A stretch of 54,004 bases of DNA. It comes from Clostridiaceae bacterium. GTDB taxonomy: Bacteria > Bacillota > Clostridia > DSM-8532. Below are positions 52,216 through 54,004 of the stretch, in pieces (position 1 is the stretch's first letter; the number at the start of each line of letters is the position of its first letter). The position numbers and the translations under genes were made by a program. A model generated the notes under the pieces. It made no database searches. It saw nothing but the letters and a program-made list of their open reading frames with translations, and was not told where the DNA came from. The stretch lies in assembly GCA_012523705.1 (NCBI GenBank), contig JAAYTU010000040.1:1-54004 (forward strand). The letters are read 5' to 3'.

Positions 52216-53484
52216 TTATATGACGCGTATGGGTGATGTGGTTAATTCGACATTACCGTATCTCAAATTTTTGTCCGGATAGCCCAAAACATAAGCAGCT
52301 GTTGAGCGTATTTCATGTTGAAATAATTGGCTTGCCAAATTACTTTCCATTTTAGAAAAGCTTGCCGGTTTTGTGATAATGGGAAGGGAAACCTTCTTTT
52401 TATTATCTGATAAAATCCGGCGGCCTGTTTCGTTAAAGCCAAGAATACGGATATATTGGGCATAGCCGTTTGACTTTAGTGACTCTAAAAAATCATTGGT
52501 TAAGCCTGTTAGTGCACAAATAATTATTCTTTTCACCCGGGAGGCGGGATATCTTTTGGTTACAACCTTGTTAACAAACTCTTCAACAGTAGCCGATTCA
52601 AAAGCAGCGTCCTTCATACGGTTCTCAAGACCATTTTCCATATAAGAAAGCTGGCTAATACTGTTAATATTCATGGTTCTGAATAAATGCAGGACTGTGT
52701 TTCCGAAACTATTGAGGAATACCGGTCCCCTGCCTGAGCGAAACTCTTCGCATAATACATCAATACAGGGCTTTGGAATACTGTTAAGAATATACGAGTC
52801 ATGTTGGCATAAAGAGGTATCATCCATTTTTTCTATATAGTGACGAATGGATGTGGCACTTGAGAAATCATGTTTATCAATATGATGAGCAGTTTCATTA
52901 TAGCCTTGTCCTTTTCTTTTGATGGTAAGGGGCTTTATTTTACTTCCCATTCTTTTGATGGCCTTGATGTACTCAACTGCAAGAATATTGTTAGGCTTGT
53001 TAATAATATCAATTGTATTTTTATCATTTTCGAGAGTTGCTTTAAGTGCATTCTGCCTTGAAGCAGCAAAAGACAGACCATCCTGGAGCCCGGCTCTTAA
53101 TATCTCCTTAAAAAACTCGTTTTCAAAGGCCAGGTGCTGAGCGGCGGTCTCTAAAGGCTCAATCTCTCCCTTTTCGCTTCCAAAGCAAAGATAATCAATA
53201 AAGCCAAGGCTTTCGAGGATGCTTATTGCTCCGGCAGAAAAGTATTCTGCCGACCCGCAGGAAAAGACAGAGGGTAGCTCAACAACCAGGTCAGCTCCGG
53301 AAAGAAGCGCCATTTTTGTACGAGCCCATTTTGAAACAAGCCCCGGTTCTCCCCGCTGGACAAAATTGCTACTCAAAACACAAACGCAAGCTTCTGCGCC
53401 TGTTAAATTACGAGCATTCTTAATATGATATTCATGTCCGCAATGAAGAGGATTATATTCGGCGATAATTCCCACAACCGACAT
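52216..53484 (-). CDS. tmcAL: tRNA(Met) cytidine acetate ligase
   Basis: This 422-residue protein of the TmcAL (former YlbM/DUF795) family makes ac4C at the wobble base of elongator tRNA-Met using acetate and ATP. It has the N-terminal nucleotidyltransferase motif GIIAEYNPLHCGHEYHI (HxGH type, about residues 5-21), then the segments SSNFVQRGEP, VVELPSVFSCGSAEYFS and the conserved C-terminal region. GGAGT lies upstream of the ATG. It is divergent from rimP, in keeping with a translation-related neighbourhood. Confidence 0.93.
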   Translation of the reverse strand: MSVVGIIAEYNPLHCGHEYHIKNARNLTGAEACVCVLSSNFVQRGEPGLVSKWARTKMALLSGADLVVELPSVFSCGSAEYFSAGAISILESLGFIDYLCFGSEKGEIEPLETAAQHLAFENEFFKEILRAGLQDGLSFAASRQNALKATLENDKNTIDIINKPNNILAVEYIKAIKRMGSKIKPLTIKRKGQGYNETAHHIDKHDFSSATSIRHYIEKMDDTSLCQHDSYILNSIPKPCIDVLCEEFRSGRGPVFLNSFGNTVLHLFRTMNINSISQLSYMENGLENRMKDAAFESATVEEFVNKVVTKRYPASRVKRIIICALTGLTNDFLESLKSNGYAQYIRILGFNETGRRILSDNKKKVSLPIITKPASFSKMESNLASQLFQHEIRSTAAYVLGYPDKNLRYGNVELTTSPIRVI

Positions 53485-53625
53485 ATTGTTTACTCCAATA
53501 AATAGCTCTAATATGGTTAATATAAAATATTATAGCATTATTATTCAGCATGCGGCAAAAATCCGAGGATAAGTTTGAGCATCCTACCTCTAGATCTCGG
53601 ACTTCTAGCCTTTGTAAAAAGAATG

Positions 53626-53654
53626 TTGCCAGTCATGTTATTCTGTGTTAAAAT
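53626..53654 (+). promoter_or_regulatory. Promoter of the rimP operon
   Basis: TTGCCA (53626-53631) and TAAAAT (53649-53654), 17 bases apart. Confidence 0.6.
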
Positions 53655-53680
53655 ATATCTGGTTAAAGTGTTTTACATTC

Positions 53681-53706
53681 GAGAGTGGGGAAATTCCCGC
53701 TCTTTG
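53681..53706 (+). terminator. Attenuator-like hairpin in the rimP leader
   Basis: GAGAGtGGG and CCCgCTCT pair around GAAATT, followed by TTGTTTTTG, between the promoter and the ribosome site. Its regulatory role is inferred. Confidence 0.55.
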
Positions 53707-53726
53707 TTTTTGTATAGGAGGAATAA

Positions 53727-54004
53727 ATGCCTAAAAAGAATATTGCACAAACAGTTGAGGAAATAGCTGAGCCCATAGTTGAAGAGGCTGGTTGCGAGCT
53801 GGTTGGCGTTGATTTTGTTAAGGAAGGAAGCAACTGGTTCTTAAGAGTATATATCGATAAACATGAGGGTGTATCCCTTGATGATTGTGAAAAGGTCAGC
53901 CGACCACTTAATAGTAAGCTCGATGAATTGAATCCTATTTCCCAGCCCTATTATTTGGAAGTATCCTCACCAGGGGTAGAGCGTCCGCTTAAGAAGCCCC
54001 GTGA
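53727..54004 (+). CDS. rimP: Ribosome maturation factor RimP, 3' end outside window
   Basis: The first 92 residues of RimP, needed for 30S subunit maturation. ATG at 53727 follows TAGGAGG. The N-terminal domain has the family pattern VEEIAEPIVEEAGCELVGVDFVKEG, RVYIDKHEGVSLDDCEKVSR and the SSPGVERPLKK motif. The gene is cut by the window end. In most Firmicutes nusA and infB follow; they are not visible here. Confidence 0.95.
   Translation, partial: MPKKNIAQTVEEIAEPIVEEAGCELVGVDFVKEGSNWFLRVYIDKHEGVSLDDCEKVSRPLNSKLDELNPISQPYYLEVSSPGVERPLKKPR

Noticed and set aside
53575-53766. Plus-strand reading frame of 63 codons before rimP
   Set aside because: It overlaps the promoter, leader hairpin and start of rimP in another frame, with no ribosome site.
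1-54004. CRISPR arrays, tRNA or rRNA genes, prophage or insertion sequences
   Set aside because: No regularly spaced repeats, no cloverleaf or rRNA signatures, and no transposase or integrase was found by reading the window.

Overview
The window reads as a chromosomal segment of a low-GC Gram-positive bacterium of the class Clostridia, probably an anaerobic spore former. Supporting signs are strong AGGAGG-type ribosome binding sites with frequent TTG/GTG starts, two T-box leaders (ileS and pheST), an AsnC/Lrp regulator paired with an aminotransferase, a CarD-like regulator, a small Spo0E-like protein with Spo0A-box-like sites, and a double-ATPase 2-hydroxyacyl-CoA dehydratase activase of a type common in Clostridia. 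I cannot assign a genus from the sequence alone. There are no rRNA or tRNA genes, CRISPR arrays, prophage genes or transposase genes. The window is mostly core genome with some unusual local features.

Layout. 0-2.3 kb (minus): galM and a lipase-like alpha/beta hydrolase. 2.5-6.1 kb: a B12-binding radical SAM protein, then an XpaC/TelA pair. 6.1-9.3 kb: T-box and ileS. 9.3-10.4 kb: short repeats, a small HExxH protein (minus) and a 485-base gene-poor stretch. 10.4-13.5 kb: three overlapping M42 aminopeptidases. 13.6-16.3 kb: a cytoplasmic starch/glycogen-binding module, glgA and three small genes. 16.4-21.6 kb: a TolC-like / ABC ATPase / MacA-like / MacB-like export operon behind a promoter with a perfect 13-bp inverted repeat. 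21.7-22.9 kb: prfB with its programmed frameshift. 23-27 kb (minus): a DD-carboxypeptidase homologue that has lost all its catalytic motifs, and glycogen phosphorylase. 27.4-32.1 kb: thioredoxin, DivIVA-like, Lrp/AsnC plus aminotransferase, Spo0E-like (minus), fabI and CarD-like. 32.3-35.2 kb: uvrA. 35.5-38.1 kb: an amino-acid ABC importer with a circularly permuted binding protein. 38.1-42.7 kb: DUF2207-LemA-DUF2207. 42.8-46.8 kb: T-box and pheST. 46.9-52.2 kb: an acetyltransferase, a small internally repeated protein and the large activase. 52.2-53.5 kb (minus): tmcAL. 53.7 kb to the end: start of rimP.

How the genes fit together. galM, glgA, glgP and the binding module indicate sugar and glycogen metabolism. 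ileS, pheST, prfB, tmcAL and rimP belong to translation, with both synthetase operons under tRNA-sensing T-box control. The most interesting items are the catalytically dead DD-peptidase homologue, the permuted solute-binding protein, the TolC-like export operon with its orphan operator, a likely CTG start on the giant activase, the palindrome over the fabI promoter, and a family of short palindromic repeats lying at gene ends. I did not find a complete unmistakably new multi-gene system. The closest candidates are the TolC-MacAB-like operon and the DUF2207-LemA-DUF2207 cluster.
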